From: VXRN01 sp963664365
GTDB taxonomy: Bacteria > Chloroflexota > Dehalococcoidia > Lucifugimonadales > UBA1123
NCBI GenBank assembly: GCA_963664365.1
Contig: OY761144.1
Span: forward strand, 1,736,001-1,800,000
Length of the DNA: 64,000 bases
Reading direction: 5' to 3'
Position 1 is the first letter of the stretch, and every line of letters starts with the position of its first letter. Shown one piece after another: positions 31,969-40,639 of this stretch. Position numbers and translations under genes: made by a program. A model generated the notes under the pieces. That model was not told the origin of the DNA. It saw nothing but the letters and a program-made list of their open reading frames with translations, and did not search any database.

Positions 31969-32526
31969 ATGACTACTACAAAGACGAAACTGCTGACCGC
32001 CGACGATCTGCTGCGCTTGTACAGCGAGGGCGTCCGAGGCGAGTTGATTAGAGGGGCGCTCCGCAAGACTATGGCTGTTGGAGGAGAACACGGCGAGATC
32101 GTAATGAATCTGGGCGGCGAAATAAGGAACTTCATCAAACCTCGCAGGTTAGGACGCCTCGCCGGGTCCGATGTAGGCGTCTGGCTGGAACGTGACCCCG
32201 ACACCGTTCGAGAGCCGGATCTGGCCTTCATATCCGCGCGAAAGTTGCCCCTAGACGTCAGGAATCCGGGCTACTACGAAGTCGTCCCCGACCTCGTGGT
32301 AGAGGTAGCATCCCCAAGCGACAGTCGGAGAGAGGTCAACGACAAGGCCCGGATGTGGCTTCGATACGGCGTGAGGCTAACATGGGTGTTGCATCCCAGC
32401 AGTCGCACTATTGACGTTCATCCAGAAAACGGGCCTGTCTTCACTCTGACGGAAGACGATACGCTGGACGGCGGGGACGTGCTGCCCGGGTTCACCTGCC
32501 CGGTGAGGGAGATATTCGACCTTTAG
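31969..32526 (+). CDS. Uma2-family (DUF820) putative nuclease, copy 1
   Basis: A 185-residue PD-(D/E)XK-fold protein. It has the DUF820 start 'LTADDLLRLYSEGVRGELIR', the catalytic-type acidic pair in 'REPDLAFIS' and 'VPDLVVEVASPSD', a Lys in 'VNDKARMWLRYGV', and the end 'DGGDVLPGFTCPV'. The family is common in Chloroflexota and cyanobacteria; its role is unsettled. A second copy, partly near-identical, follows 18 bases later. The preceding spacer has a TATAAT. Confidence 0.85.
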   Translation: MTTTKTKLLTADDLLRLYSEGVRGELIRGALRKTMAVGGEHGEIVMNLGGEIRNFIKPRRLGRLAGSDVGVWLERDPDTVREPDLAFISARKLPLDVRNPGYYEVVPDLVVEVASPSDSRREVNDKARMWLRYGVRLTWVLHPSSRTIDVHPENGPVFTLTEDDTLDGGDVLPGFTCPVREIFDL

Positions 32527-32544
32527 ATACTGAGGGCGATTGCC

Positions 32545-33108
32545 ATGACTACCGCGATAAAGACGAATCTGCTGACCGCCGACGACCTGCTGCGCTTGTA
32601 CAGCGAGGGCGTCCGCGGTGAGTTGATTAGAGGGGTACTCTGCGAGACTATGGCTTCCGGACAAGATCACGGAAAATATGTGCTGAACTTGGGCGGAGAG
32701 TTGAGAAACTTCGTTAAGCCACGACGCTTGGGATCGCTCATGGCTTCAGACAGCGGCGTCTGGCTGGAAAGAGATCCGGACACCGTTCGCGAGCCTGACA
32801 TAGCTTTCATTTCGGCTGAGAAGTCGCCGCTCGGCGTGAGCGTGCCCGGCTACTCCGTGGCGGTTCCCGACCTGGTCGTGGAGATTGCGTCCCCCAGTGA
32901 TACTCGCAGGGAGGTCAACGACAAGGCGAGGATGTGGCACAGCCACGGAGTTCGACTTGTATGGGCTGCCTACCCGGACACTCGCACCGTCGATGTCCAT
33001 CCCGAAGACGGCTCTGTCTTCACTCTGACCGAAGACGATACGCTGGACGGCGGGGACGTGCTGCCCGGGTTCACCTGCCCGGTGAGAGGTATATTCGACC
33101 TTTATTAG
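32545..33108 (+). CDS. Uma2-family (DUF820) putative nuclease, copy 2
   Basis: A 187-residue tandem duplicate of the gene upstream, with the same fold motifs ('REPDIAFIS', 'PDLVVEIASPSD', 'VNDKARMWHSHGV'). The first 30 codons and the last 30 codons are almost identical at the DNA level in the two copies, while the middle differs. This indicates recent duplication or gene conversion. Probably co-transcribed with copy 1 and close to argC (48 bases). Confidence 0.85.
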   Translation: MTTAIKTNLLTADDLLRLYSEGVRGELIRGVLCETMASGQDHGKYVLNLGGELRNFVKPRRLGSLMASDSGVWLERDPDTVREPDIAFISAEKSPLGVSVPGYSVAVPDLVVEIASPSDTRREVNDKARMWHSHGVRLVWAAYPDTRTVDVHPEDGSVFTLTEDDTLDGGDVLPGFTCPVRGIFDLY

Positions 33109-33156
33109 GCCGAGATTCTGAAGACTGACAGAGGTTGCTATGTCGGAGGACTCTTA

Positions 33157-34191
33157 GTGAAGGCAGGCATCATAAACGTTACCGGATACGCCGGGATGGA
33201 GTTGGCGCGTATCCTGCACCATCACCCGGAGGTTGAGATAACCTCAGTCACGGGTCGGAGTTTGGCGGGACGGCGCTTGGGAGAGGTCTTTCCGCATCTG
33301 CACGAGTGCGACATCGAGATCACGCCCGACATCACCGGCAGCGTGGACTTCGTTTTCTCGGCCCTGCCGCACGCGGCCAGCGCGGAGCGTCTGGAGCCGT
33401 TCATCGAGGATGGGATCAAGGCAATCGACATATCCGCCGACTTTCGGCTCAAGGCCCTCGACGAGTACACGTACTGGTACAAGATAGAGCACCCGTGCCC
33501 GCACCTTATGGAGAGCGCGGTGTACGGCCTGCCGGAACTTCACCGGGTGGAGATTGCCGAGACTCAGATCGTTGGGAACGCCGGATGCTATCCGTCAGCC
33601 GCCATCTTGGCGCTCGCGCCCGCGATCGACTCCGGCATCATCGAGCCGGACATCGTCATCGATGCGAAGTCCGGCGTGTCCGGGGCGGGCAGGGGAGGAT
33701 CGGTCGATCTCAACTTCTCGGAGGTCAACGAGAACTTCAAGGCGTACAGCCTAGACGGCCACAGGCACCATCCTGAGATCGTCCAAGAGCTTGGCGCGCT
33801 GAACGGTGGAGACAGCCTCCGCCTGACGTTCCTCACGCATCTAGTCCCGATGACGCGCGGCATCCTGGTTAGCTGCTATGCTCCTCTCAGGCAGGGAGCC
33901 ATATCTTCAGACGAAGCGGGCAAGGACGCCGTAAGGGAGATATACGCCGATTACTATTCCGGAGAGCCGTTTACGAGGATCGTTCCCGATCCTCCGCAGA
34001 CGAAGCAGACGTGGGGCAACAACGACTGCGTGATCTATCCGACCATAGACCTGCGCGCCGACAGGCTGATGGTCATCGCCTGCCTGGACAACCTCGTCAA
34101 AGGAGCGGCGGGGTCGGCGGTCCAGAACATGAACATCATGTGCGGGTTCGATGAGTCGGCAGGTCTTGAAGGACTCGCCCTCTATCCTTGA
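33157..34191 (+). CDS. argC: N-acetyl-gamma-glutamyl-phosphate reductase
   Basis: ArgC reduces N-acetylglutamyl phosphate to the semialdehyde in arginine (ornithine) synthesis. The 344-residue protein has the NADP-binding start 'INVTGYAGMELARILHHHPE', the active-site Cys in 'VGNAGCYPSAAILAL', 'DAKSGVSGAGRG' and 'FLTHLVPMTRGI'. Glycine in the first loop is 'TGYAG', as is usual for ArgC. The start is GTG at 33157 with GGAGG about 9 nt upstream. No other arg gene is adjacent. Confidence 0.95.
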   Translation: MKAGIINVTGYAGMELARILHHHPEVEITSVTGRSLAGRRLGEVFPHLHECDIEITPDITGSVDFVFSALPHAASAERLEPFIEDGIKAIDISADFRLKALDEYTYWYKIEHPCPHLMESAVYGLPELHRVEIAETQIVGNAGCYPSAAILALAPAIDSGIIEPDIVIDAKSGVSGAGRGGSVDLNFSEVNENFKAYSLDGHRHHPEIVQELGALNGGDSLRLTFLTHLVPMTRGILVSCYAPLRQGAISSDEAGKDAVREIYADYYSGEPFTRIVPDPPQTKQTWGNNDCVIYPTIDLRADRLMVIACLDNLVKGAAGSAVQNMNIMCGFDESAGLEGLALYP

Positions 34192-34339
34192 TTGACACTT
34201 AGCAGTCAGTGACCTACCATGAGTTGAGGTCGTGCTAGGCGGGGAGATAGCGGTGCCCTGAACTCGCAATCCGCTCTAGCGAGGCTGAATTCCTCCCTGA
34301 GGTCCTGTACCGGTGGCCTCTGTCGGCGGTTTCCGATGT

Positions 34340-34441
34340 TGAGAGTTGGGCCCTGTGCGGCGAAGAGCCGTGAACCCCGTCAGGTTCGGAAGAAAGCAGC
34401 GGTAAGCGGTTATCTTCGGGTGACGCGGGACTACCTGACTT
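34340..34441 (+). ncRNA. ffs: Signal recognition particle RNA (4.5S-type)
   Basis: The universally conserved SRP domain IV is present: 'GTGAACCCCGTCAGGTTCGG' followed by 'AAGAAAGCAGCGGTAAGCGG', with the GGAA tetraloop and the asymmetric internal loops. Flanking bases pair to form the long rod (AACC with GGTT, GAAGA with TCTTC, then CCTG/CGGG-type pairs). The product is a short SRP RNA that binds Ffh. Ends are approximate. It lies between argC and rsmA, both on the same strand. Confidence 0.92.
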
Positions 34442-34485
34442 GAGTCGGTACCGTTTGATATGCCGTCGGAAGGGGTCGAGGGGCG

Positions 34486-35373
34486 GTGCACGGCCCTCCC
34501 TTTACTCACGCCAGTCGCCGAAGGCCCATAATCACCACTTCAACCGCGAGCGCTCCGAAGCATAGGTCGCAGTCCAGGCGTGCCAGGCTTGGGCAGAACT
34601 TTCTGATTGACAGATACGTCGCGAGGCGTATCGTTAGCGCGGCGCAAATCTCGGATTCGGATGAGGTACTTGAGATAGGTCCGGGCAAGGGCGCGCTGAC
34701 TCGACTTCTCGCGCTCAGGGCTTCCAAGGCGCTGGCCGTAGAGGTGGACGTCGGGCTTGCCCAAGCTCTGTCCTCCAAGCTAAGGGATGCCGCTAATGTC
34801 TCGGTGTTGTGTCGGGACGCGCTTACCCTTGAGCCGGCTTCTCACTTCGACGAGGGCTACAAGGTCGTGGCGAACTTGCCTTACTACGTGGCGACTCCGT
34901 TGATTAGGAAGTATCTGACCGCCAGTCCCAAGCCGTCGGCCATGGTGGTCATGGTTCAAAAGGAGGTGGCAGAGACTATCGCCGCCCGACCCGGAAAGAT
35001 GGGGCTGCTGTCGGTCATCGTTCAGATGCACGGCGCGGCAAAGGTTCTGTTCTCTGTCCCGCCGAAGGCGTTCAAGCCCAGGCCAAAGGTTACGTCCGCC
35101 GTGGTTCGCATCGATCCGTACCCGCGACCGTTGGTCGGAGCCGAAGACCCCGACGCATTCGTCGAATTCGTAGCCGCCGGGTTCCGCGCGCCGCGCAAGC
35201 AGATACGCAACAGCCTGAGCTTGGGACTTGGCATACCGCCAAACGAGGTGGAGCCTATTCTGGATGGGGCGCGTGTGGGTCCTGTGCAGCGGCCCGCAAC
35301 ACTCGACCTGGCTCAGTGGGCAGACATCTATGATTCTTGGTTAGACTTTCGTGAGGCGCGGCCACAGCCATGA
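34486..35373 (+). CDS. rsmA: 16S rRNA (adenine1518-N6/adenine1519-N6)-dimethyltransferase
   Basis: RsmA (KsgA) dimethylates two adjacent adenines in helix 45 of 16S rRNA. The 295-residue protein has 'LGQNFLID' before the fold, SAM motif I 'EIGPGKGALTRLLA', the catalytic 'NLPYYVATPLI' motif IV and 'VPPKAFKPRPKVTSAVV'. The GTG at 34486 is the first start after the SRP RNA; about 30 residues precede the conserved region. It overlaps ispE by 4 bases (ATGA), a frequent gene pair. Confidence 0.94.
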   Translation: MHGPPFTHASRRRPIITTSTASAPKHRSQSRRARLGQNFLIDRYVARRIVSAAQISDSDEVLEIGPGKGALTRLLALRASKALAVEVDVGLAQALSSKLRDAANVSVLCRDALTLEPASHFDEGYKVVANLPYYVATPLIRKYLTASPKPSAMVVMVQKEVAETIAARPGKMGLLSVIVQMHGAAKVLFSVPPKAFKPRPKVTSAVVRIDPYPRPLVGAEDPDAFVEFVAAGFRAPRKQIRNSLSLGLGIPPNEVEPILDGARVGPVQRPATLDLAQWADIYDSWLDFREARPQP

Positions 35374-36236
35374 TCGTCATAGAAGCTCACGCGAAGCTCA
35401 ATCTGACGCTGGAAGTCCTCGGAAGGCGCGATGACGGCTATCACGAGACGGCTTCGATCATGCAAACGCTGGGTCTGGCGGACACCGTGACCCTGGAACC
35501 GTCCGACAGCTTGGACCTTCGCTGTTCATGCCCTGAGCTTGAGGTCCAAGACAACCTCGCTTTGAAAGCGGCCCATCTGCTGAGGAAAGAGTCGGGAAAT
35601 TCGCGGGGCGCGGCGATAGCCATTGAGAAGCGTATCCCGGTCGCGGCGGGACTCGGCGGCGGCAGCGCGGACGCCGCGGCGACGCTCGTCGGCCTCAACA
35701 GGATGTGGGAGCTTGGCCTCTCCAACGATGATCTCAGGCGGCTGGCGTCCAAGCTGGGGTCGGACGTCCCGTTCTTGGTGGAAGGCGGAACTGCGATCGC
35801 GCTGGGAAGGGGGGAGCGCATCCGCTCGCTGCCGTCGCCGGACTTGCCGTGGTTCGTCCTCGCGTTTCCCAAGTCCAACCTGCCCGACAAGACCGCATCC
35901 ATGTACGGGGAACTGACGCCGGACAGATTCACTCGCGGCGCGCTTACGCACAAGCTGGAGGCCCGCATTCGCGGCGGGGGAGACGTGCCGCCGCAGCTCC
36001 TGTTCAACGTGTTCGACGAGGTGGCGCGAAAGGTCAACCCGGACGTGGACCGATGCTGGGAAAACTTCCACGCCGCCGGAGCGCGGGAGATTCACGTTTC
36101 GGGCAGCGGTCCCACCGTCTATACTGTCCTGGCTCGGAAGGAGATGGCCACGACGGTCGCGCTCGTCATGGAGAAGATCAAGGGCTGGAAGTCTGTGGTT
36201 ACGCGGGCGTGGCCGCAGCCGCGGCGCGAGTCATGA
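35370..36236 (+). CDS. ispE: 4-diphosphocytidyl-2-C-methyl-D-erythritol kinase
   Basis: A GHMP-family kinase of the MEP isoprenoid pathway (288 residues). 'EAHAKLNLTLEVLGRRDDGY' is the IspE start, 'PVAAGLGGGSADAAATL' the ATP-binding loop, and 'HVSGSGPTVYTVL' the third GHMP motif. It overlaps rsmA upstream and the small membrane protein gene downstream by 4 bases each, so it is translationally coupled on both sides. Confidence 0.95.
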   Translation: MIVIEAHAKLNLTLEVLGRRDDGYHETASIMQTLGLADTVTLEPSDSLDLRCSCPELEVQDNLALKAAHLLRKESGNSRGAAIAIEKRIPVAAGLGGGSADAAATLVGLNRMWELGLSNDDLRRLASKLGSDVPFLVEGGTAIALGRGERIRSLPSPDLPWFVLAFPKSNLPDKTASMYGELTPDRFTRGALTHKLEARIRGGGDVPPQLLFNVFDEVARKVNPDVDRCWENFHAAGAREIHVSGSGPTVYTVLARKEMATTVALVMEKIKGWKSVVTRAWPQPRRES

Positions 36237-36646
36237 TAACCCTGCTCGCGGGTATGGCAAGCGGGGTTCTGATGGCGAAGTTCTTCATTCTCATCGGAAG
36301 TCTGACGGCGTTCGCCGCTCTCAAAAATCCCACGCCGCAGATATCCCGGTTGATGGAGCGTTTCCCTCCCGGTGGGCTTATCATCGCGATGGTAGTTATG
36401 GCCTACCCGGTGTGGACTATCATCGGCGTAACGCTGGCCTTGCTGTTTCTGGCGTTGCAGAACGCGGTTCCTGGAGGTGGACTGGGCAGCCCGAACGTCA
36501 TCTACACGGTCGGGGTGTCGGCGGCCGGAGTTGCCATAGCGCTACCGCTCGCAATACCATTCAGGCGGTTCTGGCCGGCGCTGGTCGCTATGTGCGCGAC
36601 GGGCGCGGGAGTGTTCGGATGGCTGCTGCCGATTCTGTTGACTTGA
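36233..36646 (+). CDS. Small integral membrane protein
   Basis: A 137-residue hydrophobic protein with about four spans ('GMASGVLMAKFFILIGSL', 'IIAMVVMAYPVWTIIGVTLA', 'VIYTVGVSAAGVAIALPLAI', 'WPALVAMCATGAGVFGWLLP'). The start is the ATG overlapping the ispE stop (ATGA); longer readings upstream lie inside ispE. No family recognised. The operon position may hint at an isoprenoid or envelope link, but that is only inference. Confidence 0.75.
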   Translation: MITLLAGMASGVLMAKFFILIGSLTAFAALKNPTPQISRLMERFPPGGLIIAMVVMAYPVWTIIGVTLALLFLALQNAVPGGGLGSPNVIYTVGVSAAGVAIALPLAIPFRRFWPALVAMCATGAGVFGWLLPILLT

Positions 36647-36672
36647 CGTCGCGGACTGAATGAAAGGGAAGA

Positions 36673-37974
36673 ATGAGAAGCCTTACCGGACTGCGCGAGT
36701 GGGTCGCGTTCGATCTTGAGACGACGGGGCTGTCCAGCGACAGCGACGATATCATCGAGATCGGCGCAGTCAAGTTCACCGCGAAAGGCGTTGTTGACGA
36801 ATTTCAGTCGCTGGTCAATCCCAGGAGGCGGCTCCCCGCTTTCATCAGGGAACTGACCGGAATAACGCAGTCGGAGGTGGATTCGGCGCCATCGTTTTCG
36901 CAAGTATCGTCGGATGTGACGGAGTTTCTCAAAGGGGCTACCCTGGTCGCCCACAATGCGGGGTTCGACGTTGGTTTCCTGCGGGCCAAAGGTCTGGACA
37001 TCTATCAACCCATCTGCGACACGTGGGAACTGGCCTACCTGACACGTCCCGCCGCTCCGTCGTACTCCCTTGAACAACTGGCGCGGTCCGAGCGTGTTGA
37101 CTCGCCTCGATTTCACCGCGCGCTGGAAGACGCCCGCGTCGTCCGTGAGGTCTTCCTCAAGCTCGTTTCCGACCTGGGCTACTTCGACCCCGCGCTGGTC
37201 GCTGAGCTTCGCCGTCTCTCCCAGAGATCGGACTGGAGCATCGGCCCCCTGCTGGATTCGGCGGAGGAGTTCACCGGCGCGGATATCCAACGGCGTCCGT
37301 CGGGTTCGCCGGGAGGGATTAGTTCGGCGTCTCTGGCCAAGAGGCTGGCACAGCCCAAGGCGCTGAAGCCGCCGGACAAGATGCGAAACGTCGATAGCCA
37401 AGTGGTGATTGAGGCGCTGTCATCCGGCAGCCCGTTCGCGGACGTGATCGGCGACTTCCAAGAGCGTCCGCAGCAGATAGAGATGGCAGGGGCGGTCGCC
37501 GAGACGATCAACTTGGGCGGCAGGCTGATAGTCGAGGCGGGGACGGGCGTCGGGAAGTCGCTCGCGTACCTGCTGCCCGCCGCGCTGTACGCCACCGCCA
37601 ACGACAAGCGCGTGGTGGTCTCGACCAATACGATAAACCTCCAAGAGCAGCTCATCCAGAAAGACCTGCCAATGGTCAAAGAGGCGATGTCTAGGTTCGC
37701 TCCCGAGGCTGCCGAGGCATTCCGGTTCACCCAACTCAAGGGCAGGGCAAACTACATCTGCTACCGCCGCTGGCGGCAGATGCGCTCGTCGACAGACTTG
37801 GACGCCGCCCAAGCGCGGCTCATGGCTAAGACATTGACCTGGATGCCGACGACCGAAACGGGAGACCGTTCAGAGTTGAACCTGGGCCACCGAGCCGCTG
37901 CCGTCGGCCTGGGACCGTCTTCTCCGCGCAGCGCGCCCAGGGCTGCCCCGCGCCGAGCGGGCCGTGCTTTCTGA
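36673..37974 (+). CDS. DnaQ-like exonuclease fused to DinG-type helicase, N-terminal part (frame disrupted)
   Basis: Residues 1-170 are a DEDD 3'-5' exonuclease ('VAFDLETTGL', 'LVAHNAGFDVGFL', 'HRALEDARVVREVF'). From about residue 255 a superfamily 2 helicase begins: Walker A 'VEAGTGVGKSLAYLLPAALY', 'VVSTNTINLQEQL' and 'LKGRANYICYRRW', the last with the first iron-sulfur Cys. After 'TGDRSELNLGHRAAAV' the frame is lost, and the last 18 residues are unlike the family. The continuing sequence is in the next frame (38013 on, homologous from about 37930). Such exonuclease-helicase fusions occur in Firmicutes and Chloroflexota as DinG homologues. Confidence 0.82.
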   Translation: MRSLTGLREWVAFDLETTGLSSDSDDIIEIGAVKFTAKGVVDEFQSLVNPRRRLPAFIRELTGITQSEVDSAPSFSQVSSDVTEFLKGATLVAHNAGFDVGFLRAKGLDIYQPICDTWELAYLTRPAAPSYSLEQLARSERVDSPRFHRALEDARVVREVFLKLVSDLGYFDPALVAELRRLSQRSDWSIGPLLDSAEEFTGADIQRRPSGSPGGISSASLAKRLAQPKALKPPDKMRNVDSQVVIEALSSGSPFADVIGDFQERPQQIEMAGAVAETINLGGRLIVEAGTGVGKSLAYLLPAALYATANDKRVVVSTNTINLQEQLIQKDLPMVKEAMSRFAPEAAEAFRFTQLKGRANYICYRRWRQMRSSTDLDAAQARLMAKTLTWMPTTETGDRSELNLGHRAAAVGLGPSSPRSAPRAAPRRAGRAF

Positions 37975-38012
37975 GGTCGGCGCGGGAGAAGGCCGCCGCT
38001 TCTCACGTCGTC

Positions 38013-39494
38013 GTGGTCAACCATGCCTTGCTCATATCCGACATCGTCGCGGGCGGGAGCGCGATCCCTCCGTATGACATCCTGATCATAGACGAGGCGC
38101 ACCAGTTGGAGAACGTGGCGACAGACCAGCTTGGGTTTGAGGTCAGCGCCAGGGACGTGGACGATCTCGTTGGCGAACTTGCGGGCGAGCGCGGACTGCT
38201 GAACCTGTGCGGCGCGGCTGTGCAGAGAATCGACGTGGCGCAGTCCAGACGCGAGTCGGTCGATGAGGCGACCTCCCTGGCTTTGCCATTGATACCCAGG
38301 CTCCGCGAGGCCGCCGCTGAGTTGAGCTTGTCGGTCTCCGCGGCTGTGTTCCCGACGAAATCGAGGGCCTCGTCGTTCGACCCTGAGAAGCGTATCACTG
38401 AAGACGTTCGGAGCGGCCCAAGTTGGCGGACTGTCGAGAAGTCATGGGAGAATCTGGACATCTTGCTTGGCAGCCTGAACAGGGCGGTATCCGCTCTGGC
38501 CACGGCTATGGATGGAATCGACTCTGACGGCATGGCCGACATCGAGTCGCTGATGTCCGATCTGGCCGCGGTGGGTGAGAGCATCGGCGCTCTTCGCTCA
38601 CGGACCGGCGAACTGGTTGCCAACCCCTCGGATGAGGCGGTGTACTGGGTCAGGCAGTCGGCGCGCTCTTCGGACGTCTTCCTCAACGGCGCGCCGTTGC
38701 ACGTAGGGCAACTTCTTGAGGACGCCCTCTACTCGAAACAGAATACAGTGGTAGCCACCAGCGCCACGCTCAGCGCGTCGGGCAACTTCGAGCACATCAC
38801 GGAGCGGCTGGGACTGGACAAGTCGCGCACGCTGGCGCTGGGGTCGCCGTTCGACTTCTACGAGTCCGCGCTGATCCACGTACCGAGAGGGTTCCCGCCG
38901 CCCAACTCGGCCGAGTTCCAGTTACAGCTTGAGGCGGTGGTGTCCGAGGCCGCGTCCGCCGTCGATGGGCGGACGATGGCGCTGTTCACGTCTCACGCCG
39001 CGCTGCGGGCGACGGCGTCGGCTATCCGAGCGGCGATGTCGGCGCAGGGGATTCAGGTCTTGGCCCAAGGAATCGACGGTCCTCCCGCTCAGCTTGCGTC
39101 GAGATTCCTAGAGGAGCCGAAATCCGTGCTGCTGGGCACGTCGAGCTTCTGGGAGGGGGTGGATTTCGTGGGCGACACGCTGAGCGTGTTGATTCTGGCG
39201 CGTCTGCCGTTTTCGGTCCCGACGGAGCCGGTGTTCGAGGCGCGCTCCGAGCAGTACGAGAACTCTTTTATGGAGTATGCGGTTCCCGAGGCGATAATCA
39301 GGTTCAGGCAGGGTTTCGGGCGTCTTATCAGAAGCGACAAGGACAGGGGAGTTGTAGTCGTACTGGACTCGCGCATTGTAGCTCGGAGGTATGGCCGCGA
39401 GTTCATCAAGTCCCTCCCGGAGATGCGGGTGACGGACGGCAAAGGACGCGGAGTTGGCGAGGTGATCACGAAGTGGCTGGAGTATGCCGGATGA
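38013..39494 (+). CDS. DinG-type helicase, C-terminal part (frame disrupted)
   Basis: This frame continues the helicase: 'QGCPAPSGPCFLRSARE' with two iron-sulfur Cys (before the nominal start), 'VVVNHALL', the DEAH box 'LIIDEAHQLE', 'VVATSATLSASGNF', 'SFWEGVDFVGDTLSVLILAR' and the arginine finger region 'FRQGFGRLIR'. Both halves therefore carry full motif sets. One of the four expected cluster Cys is not readable in any frame of the damaged stretch 37890-37950. It overlaps the ogg gene by 4 bases (ATGA). Either a sequencing/assembly error or a young pseudogene. Confidence 0.82.
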   Translation: MVNHALLISDIVAGGSAIPPYDILIIDEAHQLENVATDQLGFEVSARDVDDLVGELAGERGLLNLCGAAVQRIDVAQSRRESVDEATSLALPLIPRLREAAAELSLSVSAAVFPTKSRASSFDPEKRITEDVRSGPSWRTVEKSWENLDILLGSLNRAVSALATAMDGIDSDGMADIESLMSDLAAVGESIGALRSRTGELVANPSDEAVYWVRQSARSSDVFLNGAPLHVGQLLEDALYSKQNTVVATSATLSASGNFEHITERLGLDKSRTLALGSPFDFYESALIHVPRGFPPPNSAEFQLQLEAVVSEAASAVDGRTMALFTSHAALRATASAIRAAMSAQGIQVLAQGIDGPPAQLASRFLEEPKSVLLGTSSFWEGVDFVGDTLSVLILARLPFSVPTEPVFEARSEQYENSFMEYAVPEAIIRFRQGFGRLIRSDKDRGVVVVLDSRIVARRYGREFIKSLPEMRVTDGKGRGVGEVITKWLEYAG

Positions 39495-40414
39495 ACGCTA
39501 AATGGCACACAATCAAACCTAATGGCCCTTTCGATCTAGTCAGCACGATGGAGTGCGGTCAGGCTTTCAGGTGGCATCTGGTCAACTCCCCTGATTTTGG
39601 CGACCACTTCGAGGGTGTCATTCACGGCAACCTTGTCCGCGCCAAGCAGACGGGCGATGATCTTCTATTCACCTGCGAACCTGATCCTCCGTCTGCCTTC
39701 AAGCCAATCCTCGAAGACTACCTTGGCCTCAACCATGATCTCGAGTCCATATACGCCGACCTTAGTACCGACCCCGTTCTGAGTCCGCTGTTCGAAAAGT
39801 ACCCCGGCCTGCGCGTCCTGCGACAGGACCCTTGGGAGTGCTTGGTTAGTTTCATTTGCAGCGCGAACAACAATATCGACAGAATCAAGCAGAACGTAGA
39901 GTCCATGTCTGCTGCATTCGGACGCACTATCCCGGGAGCAGAGTCGGACCGATGCGTCTTTCCATCACCGTCCGCCATTGCGGACGCGGGTGAGGATGCA
40001 CTCCGTAATCTGCGCCTTGGGTTCAGGGCCAAGTACCTTGTACCTGCCGCCGAATCGGTAGCCCAAGGAGCGGTGGACCTGTTCGCTCTTAGAGAGTCGA
40101 CCTACGATGAGGCGCTTGGAGTAGTGGCTGGTCTTCATGGTGTCGCGGACAAGATAGGTAACTGCGTGCTACTGTTTTCACTGGACAAACTCGAGTCGTT
40201 CCCGGTTGATGTCCACATACGCTACGCCTTGTGGGATCATTACCCTGCTACACGGAATCTTGCGCCTTCACCATATATGAAGCCCAAGAAGTATCTGACT
40301 TCGTCTCAAGTTAGCCGACTGCGCCAATGGGGTCAGGACAGCTTCGGCCCTCACGCAGGCTACGCTAACCAGTACCTCTTCTACGATGATCTGCTGACGA
40401 GGCGTAATCGGTAA
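39491..40414 (+). CDS. ogg: 8-oxoguanine DNA glycosylase/AP lyase (OGG1-like)
   Basis: A 307-residue helix-hairpin-helix glycosylase. Seen: the OGG N-terminal part 'STMECGQAFRWH', the core 'QDPWECLVSFICSANNNIDRI', then 'LHGVADKIGNCVLLFSLDKL' with the catalytic Lys and 'FPVDVHIRYALW' with the catalytic Asp. The layout is that of eukaryotic-type OGG1 rather than MutM. It removes 8-oxoguanine from DNA. The ATG at 39491 overlaps the helicase stop by 4 bases, placing it in the rsmA-ispE operon as its last gene. Confidence 0.85.
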   Translation: MNAKWHTIKPNGPFDLVSTMECGQAFRWHLVNSPDFGDHFEGVIHGNLVRAKQTGDDLLFTCEPDPPSAFKPILEDYLGLNHDLESIYADLSTDPVLSPLFEKYPGLRVLRQDPWECLVSFICSANNNIDRIKQNVESMSAAFGRTIPGAESDRCVFPSPSAIADAGEDALRNLRLGFRAKYLVPAAESVAQGAVDLFALRESTYDEALGVVAGLHGVADKIGNCVLLFSLDKLESFPVDVHIRYALWDHYPATRNLAPSPYMKPKKYLTSSQVSRLRQWGQDSFGPHAGYANQYLFYDDLLTRRNR

Positions 40415-40502
40415 GACTAGTCTAAGAGACTCGTATGAGGGCTGGGAACCGTCGAACCGGAAAGACCTTTTCAGCCGTGTCGATGTCAGAAACCCCTGCT
40501 AA

Positions 40503-40525
40503 GTCGCTGTAAGCGGTAGAGCGAC
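40503..40525. other. Hairpin upstream of the KilA-N promoter
   Basis: GTCGCT (40503-40508) and AGCGAC (40520-40525) pair perfectly. CCCCT just before and AGGGG at 40541-40545 could extend the structure. It could be an ogg operon terminator without a U tract, or an operator. Confidence 0.35.
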
Positions 40526-40545
40526 GGTCACCCAGCCAGTAGGGG

Positions 40546-40575
40546 TTGACACACTAGCCCGCCGTTCTGTATTTT
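40546..40575 (+). promoter_or_regulatory. Sigma70-type promoter of the KilA-N gene
   Basis: Consensus TTGACA (40546-40551) and TATTTT (40570-40575) with an 18-base spacer, about 65 bases before the ATG. One of the better promoters in the window. Confidence 0.6.
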
Positions 40576-40639
40576 CACCATATCCGATGTAAGTCGCATC
40601 ATCGCACCGATAGCGTATGACGCGACCCGAAGTAGAAGC

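Noticed and set aside
34276..34509. A 77-residue minus-strand open frame behind argC
   Set aside because: It lies across the SRP RNA gene, whose conserved domain IV explains the sequence; no protein motif is present.
35849..36232. Upstream extension of the small membrane protein into ispE
   Set aside because: The extension lies entirely within ispE in another frame and is Arg-rich shadow sequence; the ATGA overlap gives a natural start.
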